DNA of 64,000 nucleotides from Steinernema hermaphroditum (GCA_030435675.1 CM059623.1:9264012-9328011); one strand, 5' to 3'; positions 1 to 11,437 are shown, numbered from the stretch's first letter. Translations and numbers: made by a program. Notes: generated by a model not told the origin, from the letters alone.

Positions 1-1568
1 CAAAAAGGGTCCACGGACAAATCTGAGAGGTTTTATAAGAAAGGATCTGTAGAAGACCTGAAGGCGTAATTCTCTAAGCGTGGGGCAACTCCAAAAGATA
101 GAGTAAACCCTATACCATACATGGACATAATTTCCAAAAAAAGATTTGAGGGCAACCAAAAGTAAAAAAAGGAAATTTTTGCTTGTTTCTAGAGGTGGTT
201 CTGGAAGGAACTTCCCGTTGGGATCCGTTTAAGTAGTTACTCCGTGAAAACCGGTTGAGAGTAATGAGTCAGAAAGGAAGCGAAATCGGATTGGCGCGCG
301 ACTGAGATTTAGGGGCGCGCGGTTAATCACCCGGTATTAATCACTTCGATCTGGCAGTTAATAACAACCCTAGGCCGAAGGGCGAAACCAAACTGATTTA
401 TGTGAACCGTAGAGGGCTGTCCTGGTCCTTGTTCCGTCCACGTTCCATGTCGGACGGCGGCGGCCAATAAACAGTGAATCAACACAAGAACCAGATTGTC
501 CGTGACTTACAGTTTCATTGCGGAAGGCGCTGTTAATCATTGCCTAAGACGATGTGGACTCTTTGCTACAACGAGCAATCACCGCCTCAGGGACATCTAA
601 AAGGTCCTTTTTTGCACGTGCTGGATGAGAAGGGACCATTCTCCGCTTGGACATGTTCAGCTAGTTTGGAGAATCCACTGGTGTAGGCGAAAATCTGGAG
701 GCGAGAAACATTCCGAATCAAGAATCACAGAATTAGCCAAAAAGGGTGCGGCTTATTATCAAATTAAGGAACAGGACGCCTGGTAGTTGACGTAAACAAA
801 TAGCCGAAAATCGAGTTCCCCACGTGACCAAAGAATGGAACACACTGGTGCTCCGAGAAAGATATTGGTAAACACGTCCTCTGACAAGAAGGTCCTAGAA
901 GACCTTTGTGCTGCAGGGGCAGAGTCAGAGATAATCCAACCCGAGGGAGCGCTACGGGATTATCCAACCACAATACACCTAGTTCAATTCATGCTTTTCT
1001 ACAGGCTTTGGGGAGCCAGAGGGTGGCAATGGCAATTCCTGAACAAAACCGTGCTTGATAGTGGACCAAAATTACATCTCTTCCTTCAACAGCTAGCTTA
1101 ATGAGATTAGAGAATTAGGCTTCTAAAGCAAGAAGAATGAAATCGAAGTAATCATCGCGCATCGGTTGTTTACGGTCAGCCGTATTAATGGATTTTATGT
1201 TTGCATGACCTCCATAGAGCGACTGCGGCGCTCACGAACTCTCTGTTTGTCTCTGTGAAACAAGTTTTTGCCGTGAGTAGAAGGCCTAATAGGACTTTGA
1301 AAGAAATCAGAGAAATCGTGAGTGACCACCATCATTATTTTGTTGCACCTTATCCACCAGTATGACCCCATGATAAGTCCTCATCTGTGGCATGGGGCAC
1401 CCCATTTCGTTCTTCAATCTACGAATGATCAATCTGAAGCCCAAAAAAGAATAAATATCTTCCAAAAGGGATAGATCTCACAGAAGACTTCTTGTCACGT
1501 CACCTTCTTCTTAACTTAATCTCTAACAACGTCGTTCAACACCGTTCAACAAGATAGTCCTATTTCAG
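1..1568. other. upstream region, no supported gene
   Basis: No conserved protein, tRNA or repeat could be recognised here. The open frames are short and have no protein-like composition. The missing first exon(s) of the adjacent DPY-19 gene probably lie in the right-hand part, but no start exon could be chosen with confidence. Confidence 0.4.
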
Positions 1569-3932
1569 CGATCGTTCTGTCCATCGGCCACGCGTCCTAC
1601 CTCTCGACTCTCTTTGAAAATGACCGCCACTTCTCCCACCTGGCCGACTTTGAGCGAGAAATGGCCTATCGAACTGAAATGGTACTCGTGTGACTGGCCA
1701 CTCCATCCTAATCTGTCTCTCCTCAGGGTTTATATTATTCCTACTACAAGACCATCGCGAACGCGCCGTCTTTCGCCGACGGAATCCGCGCGATCGTCCA
1801 CGACAACGTCACCGAGTACGGTCACACGATCAACACTCTGAATCGATTCAATCTGTATCCTGAGGTGATCCTCGGGGCAGCCTATCGGGTGTTCAAGAAG
1901 GTGTCCGAGTCGTTCAAGTGGCGCAACGAGATCTGCTACCAGGTCAACAGAGGGTACAATCTGCCCCCTGTGAACAGCTGTGAAGGTGCGATTTGTCCTA
2001 TCTTCAGAACTAAAGTCGCGTTCTAGGAATTGGCAACCAGCACTACTTCTACATCGACAACGTCTTCTTCGTTGCGGGAACTGTCCTCGGGACCGTCTTC
2101 GTTCTGGGCGTTATTTTAGGGTACTCCACCGTATTCTCTCCTTCTTCTAGGTGTTCTTTGCAGAGACGGATTCTTGGGAGGCTGCCTTGCGGTAGCGGCC
2201 TTCATGTTCAACCACGGCGAGGCCACTCGGGTCCAGTGGACGCCGCCTCTCAGAGAATCCTGGGCCTATCCCTTCATCCTCGCTCAGATCACTCTCATCT
2301 CCTACGTCTTAAAGAACCGACTCAGTGGATGTTTCTACACGTTGACTATCGCCCTGACGACCACTACCTGCATGCTTTTCTGGCAGGCATGTCCTTTCAC
2401 CATATACCCACCTGAATCGTCCCTTTTCAGTTCTCCCAGTTCGCCTTCGCCACTCAAGTCGCCTGTCTCTACGCCACCTACATCCTCGACTTCATCCCAT
2501 TCTCCACCATGGCTACCGTAATCCGCGCCCATGCGCTCAGCTTCATCCTCAGCTTCGTTCTTCTCTTCGGAAACGAAATGCTCCTCACCTCGATGCTACT
2601 CTCCAGCATCGTCACTGTCATGGTAGGCTCCTACACCGATCCAGAAGTACGAGCCTTTTTCAGATCCTCATCTTCTCCGACCGTCTTCTCTCCAGAATCA
2701 CATTCCGCCCCCTCTACGTCCTGCTCACGGGTGTTCTCTTTCTCGCGGGTACCCTCGGAATCAAGCTAGCCATTGGCCACTACTTGGCCATCGAAGACGA
2801 CGTAGGAGGACATTGGCACAGAATCGGAGATCAGCACCATTTCAGGCACACATCTTCGAGATCCTCAGATCGAAATTCACTGATTTCGCCACTTTCCACA
2901 CTCGACTCTACACGTGCGCCGCCGAATTTGATTTCATCCAGATGGAGACCGTCTCCAAGCTCTCGAAGACCCTTCTGCTTCCCACTGCCCTGGCCTCGCT
3001 CGTCCTCGTCGCCTTCCTGGCGCTCAATCAGGAGCTGCCCAACTTCTTGTGGAGATCCAGTGCCAGCAGACAGAAACAGTTCGGAGAGGTAAGGAAACCC
3101 GAGACGATGTCGACCCTTCCGGCGTTGCAGGTCATCTACAACACCCTGCAGCTCCTCTGCTTCTCCCTGATGGCCGTTCTCATCATGAGACTCAAACTCT
3201 TCGCCACTCCTCAACTCTGCGTCTTCGCTGCCCTCGTCGCCAACAGCCGAGTAGGACTCCTTTTTTCGCCCCCTAAGTTCGCCTTCTTTCTGCAGTTCTT
3301 CGCCCACTCCTTCGTCTACTTCAAAGTACCCTCCTGGCTCCAGAAGGCGGCTATCATCGCCCTGATCGCCGGAATGACCACCACCGGAGTGGCCAACATC
3401 CACAAGCAGCTCTCCATCTCCGGAGAGTACAGTAACCCAGACCAGGAGGCACTCTTCGAGTGGATCCAGACTAACACGCCGAAGGAGGCCGTCTTCGCCG
3501 GCACGATGCCCGTGATGGCGAACGTGAAGCTCTCCACGGAGAGACCCATCGTCAACCACCCCCACTACGAACACAAAGCGCTGCGGGACCGCACCCTGAA
3601 GGTCTACTCGATGTTCAGCAAGAAGCCCCTATCGGACGTGCACAAGACGCTCTCCGACATGCGCGTCAACTTCTTCATCTACCAGGATGGCTGGTGCCAA
3701 CCTCACCACTCCAGGTCCCACCACGCCACCAGCCCCCATCTTCTAGAGACCGCGTTTCAGGCCCGAATGCAGCTACCGATCGATGTGGGACCTCCAGGAC
3801 CCCGAAAACAAGGGACGAGAGTCTCTGTGCGACGTAATATCGAATGCCTTGAGAACGAAGAAGTTCGAGCCCCTGCTGCCCTTCAGTGTGGTCTACAACG
3901 CCCACAACTATGTCGTCTTTAAAGTACAGTAG
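1569..3932 (+). CDS. dpy-19: DPY-19-family protein C-mannosyltransferase (5' end not found)
   Basis: Multi-pass ER membrane enzyme that attaches mannose to the first Trp of WxxW motifs, for example in thrombospondin repeats. The first visible exon starts after an acceptor at 1566-1568 and carries the family block [14 protein letters not shown], split by a 45-bp intron. Further exons give the lumenal stretch with VNSCEG, then a series of hydrophobic helices (including a helix around [15 protein letters not shown]), and a soluble lumenal C-terminal part with [20 protein letters not shown] and [18 protein letters not shown], ending [14 protein letters not shown] and a stop at 3930-3932. About eight short introns are needed. 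The C-terminal exon near 3.7 kb is joined by eye. The initiator exon is upstream and unidentified. The family is known from C. elegans DPY-19 and vertebrate DPY19L proteins. Family assignment is firm; exact exon borders are not. Confidence 0.88.
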
Positions 3933-4144
3933 TGCAATCTGTTCCTTTTGTTCGTCGTTTTGGGATTTGTTTTGAGGTGTTTGCGTGTATCACTAAGGTA
4001 TTGATTAAAGCATAATATGTGTCATCTTGTATCGGCCACAAAGGAAGAAATCGCTGTTGGAAGATCTAGTCTAGAGTGCCTCCTTGCGGACTAGACAGAC
4101 ACATTTAGTATGCTGGTATTTGCAGTGATTGGTCGGTTGCCGAA

Positions 4145-4588
4145 ATGACCGTTTGGATCGTAGTTTCATTAATACTTTCAATTGTAAGCGATCGTCTGTG
4201 AGAAATGTGTCAATATTGGATTTAGATAACGTTGACGGGATGTGCAGCAAAGAAAGAACTGAAAAAGTCGCCGACTCCAGAGGATTTGGAAAGACAGAAG
4301 GCGGAAGCCAAGGAAAAGGAGCGCGAAGCATATCGCCGGGAGCACGGAGTAAGATTCAGTCAGAACCACAACTGCTTGTGAAGTTGAAATAAAGTTCGTC
4401 TGATGTGTTATGTAGCCGTAGACATGCGATAACAGCACCTTGTTGTCTCTGGCAAGACCAGAGTCGACTACCACTATGGTAGCTCGCTGTGGCCCAAACC
4501 CAATCGTCTAATCGGGCGAGTGGATATCCCCACTCGCCTCTTCCAAAAATTCTCGCCCACTCCAAGAGGAGAGGCTCATGAACAATGA
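4145..4588 (+). CDS. possible small single-pass membrane protein
   Basis: A start codon at 4145 opens a hydrophobic stretch MTVWIVVSLILSI, followed by a donor GTAAGC at 4184. A following exon in phase from 4253 encodes a charged segment rich in Lys/Glu (SPTPEDLERQKAEAKEKERE). It either stops at 4379-4381, just before an AATAAA at 4388-4393 (55 residues), or is spliced at GTAAGA (about 4349) to a frame encoding YHYGSSLWPKPNRLIGRVD that stops at 4586-4588. Both models keep frame. The layout, one N-terminal membrane helix and a charged tail, resembles small mitochondrial or ER membrane subunits. I do not recognise the family and the exon structure is uncertain. Confidence 0.33.
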
Positions 4589-4857
4589 ACCTCATCTTGG
4601 CCAACGGCTCTTATGCGGCCATCGACTGTTCCGTCGTTGCGGCGTGACCGCGAATGGAGGGCGCAGACGAACAGAGAAATATAACACAAGCGGAGCCATC
4701 ATTCCTTTCGCTCCAGAAACCATGGGAATTGCTTTGGACGTGTTGGATGACTCACTGATAAGAAACTCAGTTCTTTTATAACACAATAAATTCTGTTGAA
4801 TTAATAGGATGACATGCTCATCCACAAAACCAAAACGGACAAAAGAACAAAAGAATT

Positions 4858-4930
4858 TGATCTCGGGCGGGCTCGAACCGCCGGCCTTCTGTGTGTTAGA
4901 CAGATGTGATAACCACTACACCACGAGATC
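4858..4930 (-). tRNA. tRNA-Val (anticodon AAC)
   Basis: The reverse complement folds as a complete cloverleaf. The acceptor stem GATCTCG/CGAGATC pairs perfectly, with discriminator A at 4858. The D-arm carries the A-box (TGGTGTAGTGGTTATCAC). The anticodon stem is TCTGT/ACAGA with loop CTAACAC, giving anticodon AAC. The T-arm is GGCGG-TTCGAGC-CCGCC with an intact B-box. There is no intron and CCA is not encoded, as expected for a eukaryotic nuclear tRNA. Confidence 0.95.
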
Positions 4931-5774
4931 ACGTTCGTATTCAACTGCACTCACTATGTGATGCTCGATGGTCATCGCCAGTTATTCCGGAAATCGACCC
5001 GGCTCAAAGCAAACTGATCTTTTCTTCACGTTTACCTTTACCTTTTCAATTGTATTGAATTGATTATCAAGGGATGACACACCTATTCTCGCTAATTACT
5101 TCCGCTACACCGAGTAAACTCCGAACTTCTGATCTTTAGACGTTTCCATCGATTAAGGTCTCCTGCGTCATCTAAAGGAATCCATCAATTAGTGCTTCGT
5201 TGTGTCCTTTTGTGCCTGGCTCATGAAAAACTCAACCACAAGCGAAACTAACCCCTGGACGCGTAAACACTCAGAGCCCCTATCCGCCTACGGTATTTGC
5301 GTTTCCCGAAGCCATTCACGGCGCGTCCCTTTCTTCTTTTCGACGATCACTCCATAAACGATTTATTAGCAATTGGGAAATTTGTTTTTTTTCGGCGCTG
5401 TTTGCATAATCGGGGAGGAGCGCCGGACTGTTTTTCTCGCGGCGGAAACCGGCCGCACGACCTTGAAGCGCCAGTAGTTTCGCTTTGCGCAATCTGAACG
5501 CTTCGGAATGGCCGTTCCCGAGACCTTCTGAGGGAAATAAACAGCGCCCGTGCACGGGTTAGCGGCGGTTTAGGCCGGATTCCGGGGCCGCCACCCCTCG
5601 AGTTTCGCATAATTCCGCGGCGATGGCGGCGGCGCAGAAGTGAAAGCGCCACACACCGTCACGTGCGCAGCCTTGAGCGCCGCCGGAGCCTCTCAAGGCC
5701 ATCGGACGAGTCGAGGCGTCCCTTCCTAGCCGCCACCCGCCACCAACCTGCCTTAGTACTCTTCTTCACTTCAG
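4931..5774. promoter_or_regulatory. upstream region of the ecdysone receptor gene
   Basis: No gene was recognised. From about 5.4 to 5.75 kb the sequence becomes GC- and CpG-rich compared with its surroundings. It ends in a pyrimidine-rich tract and CAG at 5772-5774, directly before the receptor ATG at 5775. That is the pattern of a trans-splice or 5'-UTR splice acceptor. Promoter function is inferred from position only. Confidence 0.35.
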
Positions 5775-6930
5775 ATGTCGACGGCGACGGTCACCTACCA
5801 CGACCTGCCGCCGCCCGCGGCCCCCTCCTGGACGCCCACGCCCTCCATCAACCCTCTCCACCATCCGAACCTCGTCGTGGCCAGAAAGTGGAGCTCGGCC
5901 ACCCACTCCATCTTCACGGAACCCCTCCACGGAGGCGTCGCTCCGCAGCCCCCGGCCATGCATTTCAATCCCGCGTTGGAGATCAAAACCGGTAATTACG
6001 AAAGCGTTTTTTTGATTGCGTTTTTGGCGAATTTAGAGCCTGGTGTCTCGCTTTGGGGGAACTTCCTCACGCATCTACCGTATCCCGATCCTTCCCCACA
6101 GGTATGTAGATCAGCTGAGCAAAACCAAGTTGGACTTTGTGTGCCAGAGATTCGAAGAAAAGCACTTTCTGGTTATATTCACACTCGACACTCGAAAAAG
6201 GCCTTTCTGAAGCATGGCTACGTTCATGCCTATAGGCCTTCCCTCTTTTGCAGCCCGTTCCCTCTGAGTCCACATCGACCAAGAGCGTCCGTTTCCAGAA
6301 GAATAACACTTCTACTTCCAGATCGCCGAGAGCCGATCTGTGAAGAGACGGAACTTCTCCTCGCAGAACGTCCGGGGGGTGCCCACACCCTGTTCCTCCT
6401 CAGCTGCGCCCCTCGGCCACCAGAATGAAGAACTGTGCCTCGTGTGTGGCGACAAAGCCAGCGGCTACCACTACAACGCACTCACCTGCGAGGGCTGCAA
6501 AGGTGAGGATTATCGCTCCGGGAATCTCTGTTTTCGTGTTTTCCCCAACACGACCTTCCTTCGACATAATCGTCGCGCGCGCATAATTTCGCTTTTTCGA
6601 TTTCGTTTTTTCTTTCGGCGGCGGCGACCTTGGCGCCTCCACCGAGTGTCTTCACGGCGATCTCCTCGATTCCCTCTCGTTCGAGACCGTCCAAGACCGT
6701 CGGAAACAAACACTCTTCCATAAATTACGTTGAATCACCTGGGAACTGCCTACCGTAGTTGGTGAGGGAAGGGCACGACTGGCCGTCTCCCCTTGAATCA
6801 GAGAGATATTGACAGCTTTTTCCCCAAAAGTAGCCATCTTGAAATCGTTCATTTTCCCACTAACAAAAAAGGTGTCAATACAAGGCGAACCAAGGTCATA
6901 TCACATGTGAGTCAACCCGATTCATGTGCT

Positions 6931-6997
<67 letters not shown>

Positions 6998-8746
6998 AGC
7001 GGTCCTTTTTCCTATTCTAAACACGAGTGTTCAGGTTTCTTCCGACGTTCGATCACTCGGAAGGCGGTGTATTACTGTAAATACGGGCAACGATGCGACA
7101 TCGACATGTACATGCGGCGGAAATGTCAGCACTGTCGACTCGAAAAGTGTATGAGGATCGGAATGAGACCCGAACGTGAGTGGTTTTTTCATTTCCTTTG
7201 GGGACTCACGGTCAGGGAATGAAGTCACTAGTGCAAAGCACCAACAAAGCCGGTCTTCCAAATACAGTCGTTTTGATCTGGATGCACCAAATCAACCCGA
7301 AGATCGGCTTTGCCACCCTCCACCTCCTCCCCACGGGGACACCCACGTCTGCACCGAGTCGTGCACTCTGCTTTAGGGCTGCGCTCTGACTCCCGCGTGG
7401 ATTTAGTTGTCGTTCCCGAGGAGCAGTGCCGCCTCAAGAGAGTGGCGAAACTCCAACGAGCCGGCGCCCTCCCTTCGCCCCAACTCTCCCCTCCGGATAC
7501 CGTATCTTCTACCGGCGACACTCTCGCCTCTGTCTCGACAGAAACGGTCGTCTACCCGCAGATATCGGCCGAGAGTCACGAGCTCATCAACAGGATCGTC
7601 CTCCTCGACCAGCAGTTCTCGCTTCCCTCCGACGAGGCCCTCATGGAACTCTCTGTGGGTTTCCCTTCGAGACCCCCACCCTCACAGTGAAGTCCTAGAG
7701 TCCCTTCGACGCCGACCAAAGCTCTTTCCAACACCTCGCCGAGCTGACCATCTTGAACCTGCAGCTCATTCACCAGTTCACCCAGAACCTTCCCGGATTC
7801 GCGACTCTCAACGAAAGCGACCGGCGGATCATCCACAAAGGGTGCAAGACCGAGCTGCTGATGCTGAGGGCCGGCCGACAATACGACTCTCTCGACGGCA
7901 CCGTCGTGTGGGGAAACGAGACGCGCAACTGGAGATTCACCCGTGAGATGTACCGTAACGCCGGAATCGGTGCCTTCACCGACTGCATATTCGATTTCGC
8001 CTGTTCGCTTTCGAAGATGAAGTTGGACCAGGGAGAGTTCACGCTCCTCGCCGCCATCGCCGTCTTCTCCGGTCAGTTATATACACTACATCCACCGAAT
8101 TTTATCGTAGTGTAGTGAAGGAGATGAACTAGAATCTGCAGAACTCGGACTTTAAGCTTGCTTTTGAGAACCTCAAAATTCAAGATTCCAAAAGTCCAAA
8201 CTATGGTCAAAGAGAACAATCGGTGGTCATTAAAAGGCATGTTGAGATGGCCATATTCCCTCATTTTCCTTCATTTCTTATCCCAAACCTATCTGATCCA
8301 TAATTTCAATTGAGATCACATATGATGATTTGTTGAGTTCTAGTCTTCGACCAAATGCATTAATCGTCAAAAATTTCTATCAGATCATCCGTTTTTGGTC
8401 TTGTTTACAAACAGCCATCACGATCCGCTTAGATTCCACTTGGTTGACCCACTGAATATTCAGATCGCCCCGGCCTCTCCGATCCAAAACACGTCGAAGA
8501 GCTGCAGGAGGTGTACACGGCGGCGCTGCAAAGCTATGTCGAACTTCGCCGTCCCTCGCAGCGGACTTTCTTCCCTCGCTTGCTGCTGAGAATCAGAGAT
8601 CTCAAGGTGTTCGGACCTGATCAGGCATGCACACTGCGTTGTCCTTCCTCTCTCACGATGGCTCTTTGCAGAACGACATGACGATGCATCCCTCGTCGTC
8701 GAAGAGCTCCACTCCGCATCTCTTTCCCAGCCCCTCCTCGTTCTAA
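5775..8746 (+). CDS. EcR: ecdysone receptor (NR1H-type nuclear receptor)
   Basis: Ligand-activated transcription factor that in arthropods pairs with RXR/USP to control moulting. The DNA-binding domain has zinc finger 1 [16 protein letters not shown] with P-box CEGCKG. After a 532-bp intron (6503-7034) it continues with finger 2, including the EcR-specific run [17 protein letters not shown] and IGMRPE, then [11 protein letters not shown]. The ligand-binding domain follows ([51 protein letters not shown]). Introns are short except the 532-bp intron. The exon path between 5991 and 6330, in the N-terminal A/B region, could not be fixed, because exon 1 ends in phase 1 while the DBD exon begins in phase 0. 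The final exon, stop at 8744-8746, depends on a choice between a GT donor and a GC donor near 8.6 kb. Neither reading shows a standard AF-2 helix. An AATAAA lies at 8798-8803. Confidence 0.9.
6928..7001 (+). tRNA. tRNA-Asn (anticodon GTT) inside an EcR intron
   Basis: Full cloverleaf: acceptor stem GCTTCCG/CGGGAGC (one G-T pair), A-box TGGCGCAATCGGTTAGCG, anticodon stem TTCGG/CCGAA around loop CTGTTAA (anticodon GTT), T-arm GGTGG-TTCAAGC-CCACC, discriminator G at 7001. It lies in the same orientation as the receptor gene. It ends 33 bp before the acceptor of the intron that separates the two zinc fingers. Confidence 0.96.
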
Positions 8747-8797
8747 AGCGTATCAGAGACACTATCATATGTATACCACAAAAGATGTATTTACTCC

Positions 8798-8803
8798 AAT
8801 AAA
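8798..8803 (+). terminator. AATAAA polyadenylation signal of EcR
   Basis: Canonical AATAAA 52 bp after the proposed EcR stop codon. It supports transcript termination close to 8.82 kb. Confidence 0.6.
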
Positions 8804-8867
8804 ACGGTGATTATGAAGAAGCCGAGCACCACAGACCACGAGGGGCGGGAGAACGTCTCACTTTCAG

Positions 8868-9235
8868 CTGGAACTGTTCCCTAATTGCCTCCTCAGGCCG
8901 AGTTCGACCGGTTCCATAAGCCGAACATTTCTGACCCAGTATTTCCGAAGGGCGCCCTTTCGCCAAAAGGGACAACGTTCGTTCGAGAGGGTCACTCACC
9001 GTACTTCTTCGCGACTCCCCCGGGAAGAACCTAATCCTCCACAACTCACCACATTCCTCGTCGTCGGCGCCACCGCCGTTCCGTCCGAATGCCTTTGATA
9101 AAATCGTCGTTCCCTGGCCGATAACATCTCGGAGGTTTTTCGCCTCGGGCGCCAAACTCGTTTCGCCAAAGTGAAAGTGAGAAGCGCCACCTGCTTCAAC
9201 TTGTCACCTTCGCTTCTAAGCTGATAAGCCGAGTT
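8868..9235 (-). CDS. possible short coding exons, unidentified
   Basis: On the minus strand an open stretch after an acceptor near 9220 reads as plausible protein (for example SLAPEAKNLRDVIGQGTTIL, then a Gly/Asp/Glu segment ending at a GTGAGT donor near 9047). It can be joined in phase to a second short exon at about 8.93 kb reading EMFGLWNRSNSA and a stop. No ATG lies in frame in the visible exon, so the 5' end would be missing. I do not recognise the family. Alternatively this is chance reading frame upstream of nothing in particular. Confidence 0.2.
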
Positions 9236-9239
9236 GCTT

Positions 9240-10321
9240 TCTCTCAAAGTGCATTGCGCGGTTCGTGTGGGGTCGGTGGTGGGAAGAAGGGGATTCTGAT
9301 CTTAGTGATCTGGAGCGTTCAGCCGAACACTGATTCTCTTCGATGAGATTCTCTGAGTCATTTGGAGAACTTTTTTTAGGTTCGAAGATGAAATCCAAAT
9401 TTTCTATTTTCATGACAATCTTCTCTAAGGTATAAACACCTTTTTTGTGTCCTGTACTCGTCTATCTCCCGAGTCGATCTCGGAGAGCAGACGAGCTGTT
9501 CCTCCATAACAGGAACAAGACATGTGCACCACCCTCTTGGCGAACTGATCACTGTTTACCTTTTGGTCGACACATATTTAGCGGGTTCGTGACGTCTTAG
9601 TCATTATTCGCTCTTTACATATGTGTCTTTAATTGCGTCGGTCAGTCAGTTTTATAGGAAGATCCTGTTCGGGCCAAATACTTCAAGAAAACAGCGAAAT
9701 CACATTATTGTTTTCTGTATTTATGGACGAAATAAGACTCTTATACGTCAGATTAGCCTTCTACAAGGAAAATAAGGGTCTTAGTCCTGCTATAATGCAC
9801 TTTCTGCATTCATCCACTCCGTCCGAGGGACATAAACGTGTTAAGAACTATCTACAACCTGCATTCAATCATCGTTATTGGCCTTGGTGAAACGAACCTC
9901 TTTGTTTCAGGGTCAACAGCTTTAGTGTTCTATGAGCAGGTCTTTTTCGTCAATATTTCAGGAAAACAGCGACCAATCACAATATTTTTTCGCCCTCTTT
10001 GTAGTAGAGCACTCGTCAGAGGAGTCATAGAGGTTTCTCCAAATTTTTGAAGTTCAGTTCATCTTTAGTTCTACGCCGAAAACCCCGTTTCACTTAGAAC
10101 CCTACTCTCAAGAACCCTACTGGCTTCTGTAAAACGATCACGGCCAGGGCCAGTGCTGGCTTGTTTCAGGGTCAAACAAAACATTCGGTCATGCATCACT
10201 TTCGCTTTCTGTTGCATCTCAGCTGGTAAACATGCGAAGTGTCATCCAGCGTGCACTAATTGCCCTTCGGCGCGTAACTGTTCCGATAGCGATGACGGCT
10301 GCACGTCTCCTCCTTCTTCAG
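9240..10321. other. intergenic stretch, no supported gene
   Basis: No recognisable protein, RNA gene or clear mobile element. The frames present are short and unlike protein. The right end (10302-10321) is a pyrimidine-rich tract ending in CAG directly before the ATG of the following gene. Confidence 0.4.
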
Positions 10322-11194
10322 ATGCGCGCACCCCTAGCCGCCGTGCTCCTCTCTCTCCTCGGCTGGGCCCTGGGGGCGATCGTCTCCCTGCCCCGAACGA
10401 ACACCCGCGAGGTGCACCACACCTGCGACTCCTCGGACGAGTGCTCTGCCCGTCTCCACAGGGCCTGGCCACCGTACGTCTTCGTCTGCTGCACTACGGT
10501 AGTCTGTGATGCGACGCGGGGGAAGTACTACCTGGTGACTTCGGGCTGCGCCACGAAACACAGCTGCAAGCCGGTGGTGCAGGTGCACAACGATGGATCG
10601 CGGCTAGCAGGTGGGCAGCCGAGCGCGACAGCGGAAACCAAGACGTTTGTAGCCCGTTTCGAGAAGCACCACTGGGACCCGCACGAAGAACAACTCTTCG
10701 GCGACTGTCCGCTGACCCACGAGAGGTTGAGGCTGCCGGGGGCTGGGGGAAACGCCTCTGTTGTGACGAAGAAAGCCCCTGAGACGACTACGGTAGCCCC
10801 CACGACCAAAGCTGCTCAGGTAGGCGGAGAACAAGGAAGGAACTCTGAATTCTGTGCTTTCAGGGTCGATGTCAGGGCAAATGCAAGTCATCGGACGTGT
10901 GCTGCGTCCACATCGAGTGCATCGATTCTCTTCAGACGGAAACGGCTGAGTACAAAGTGGAAGAGTTCTGCACGGACTCCTGTCCTCTTCTGAGTTACAA
11001 TTTCGGCGCAATGTACACATGTAGGTTTTTGCCTTCGTATCACTTTTCACTTGAATTCAGTTTACATTCCGGCTGAGAACTGGGCCGAAAGGTCCCAGTA
11101 CGAGAAGAAGCAGTCGGCGCCGTCTGTGGAAAAGTCGTGCCGGGAGACGAAGTTCTTCTACTACTGGGAGCTGAAGAGACAGAAACTCGACTGA
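10322..11194 (+). CDS. secreted cysteine-rich protein, unknown function
   Basis: Three exons in consistent phase: 10322-10819, 10864-11020 and 11061-11194, giving 262 residues. The ATG at 10322 follows a pyrimidine-rich CAG and opens a signal peptide (APLAAVLLSLLGWALGAIVS). Two cysteine-containing segments follow: an N-terminal one (HTCDSSDECSARL, VCCTTVVCDAT, GCATKHSCK) and, after a Thr-rich spacer (ETTTVAPTTKAA), a second compact one (GRCQGKCKSSDVCCVHIECI, FCTDSCP, SCRETK). The paired CC and CxxxC spacing suggests a disulfide-bonded extracellular protein. I recognise no named family. The second half is reminiscent of WAP-like or other small Cys-rich modules but does not fit one cleanly. It is an isolated gene directly upstream of the protease cluster. 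Confidence 0.7.
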
Positions 11195-11289
11195 ACTGCC
11201 TTGATACGTAGTGGATCTCTGTTTTGTTTGTACATAAATGAGATAAAGTTTTTCAGTTTCTGTCCACATTTGTCCGTCAAAAAGGGGTT

Positions 11290-11363
11290 TGATTTCGGGC
11301 GGGCTCGCACCCGCCGGCTTTCTGTGTGTTAGACAGATGTGATAACCACTACACCACGAGACC
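11290..11363 (-). pseudogene. degenerate tRNA-Val(AAC) copy
   Basis: Closely matches the intact tRNA-Val at 4858-4930 through the D-arm and anticodon arm (anticodon AAC kept). The acceptor stem has a C-A mismatch and a G-T pair (GGTCTCG against CGAAATC). The T-loop has lost the invariant TTCGA: it reads GTGCGAGC and is one base longer. The damaged B-box makes Pol III transcription and normal folding doubtful, so I class it as a pseudo-tRNA. Confidence 0.75.
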
Positions 11364-11437
11364 ACGTTATACCGCACACACACTTTCTTGATGAGGCTAC
11401 CTTCCATGATCATCATTTATCACAGATAGAGGCTGAA

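Noticed and set aside
835..1101. 88-residue plus-strand open frame
   Set aside because: No similarity to a known fold, composition not protein-like, no splice or start context; treated as chance.
2831..3574. 247-residue minus-strand open frame
   Set aside because: Antisense shadow of the DPY-19 exons, highly charged and without homology.
4200..4381. Complexin-like charged tail
   Set aside because: Lys/Glu-rich composition recalls complexin, but the central helix and C-terminal pattern of that family do not match.
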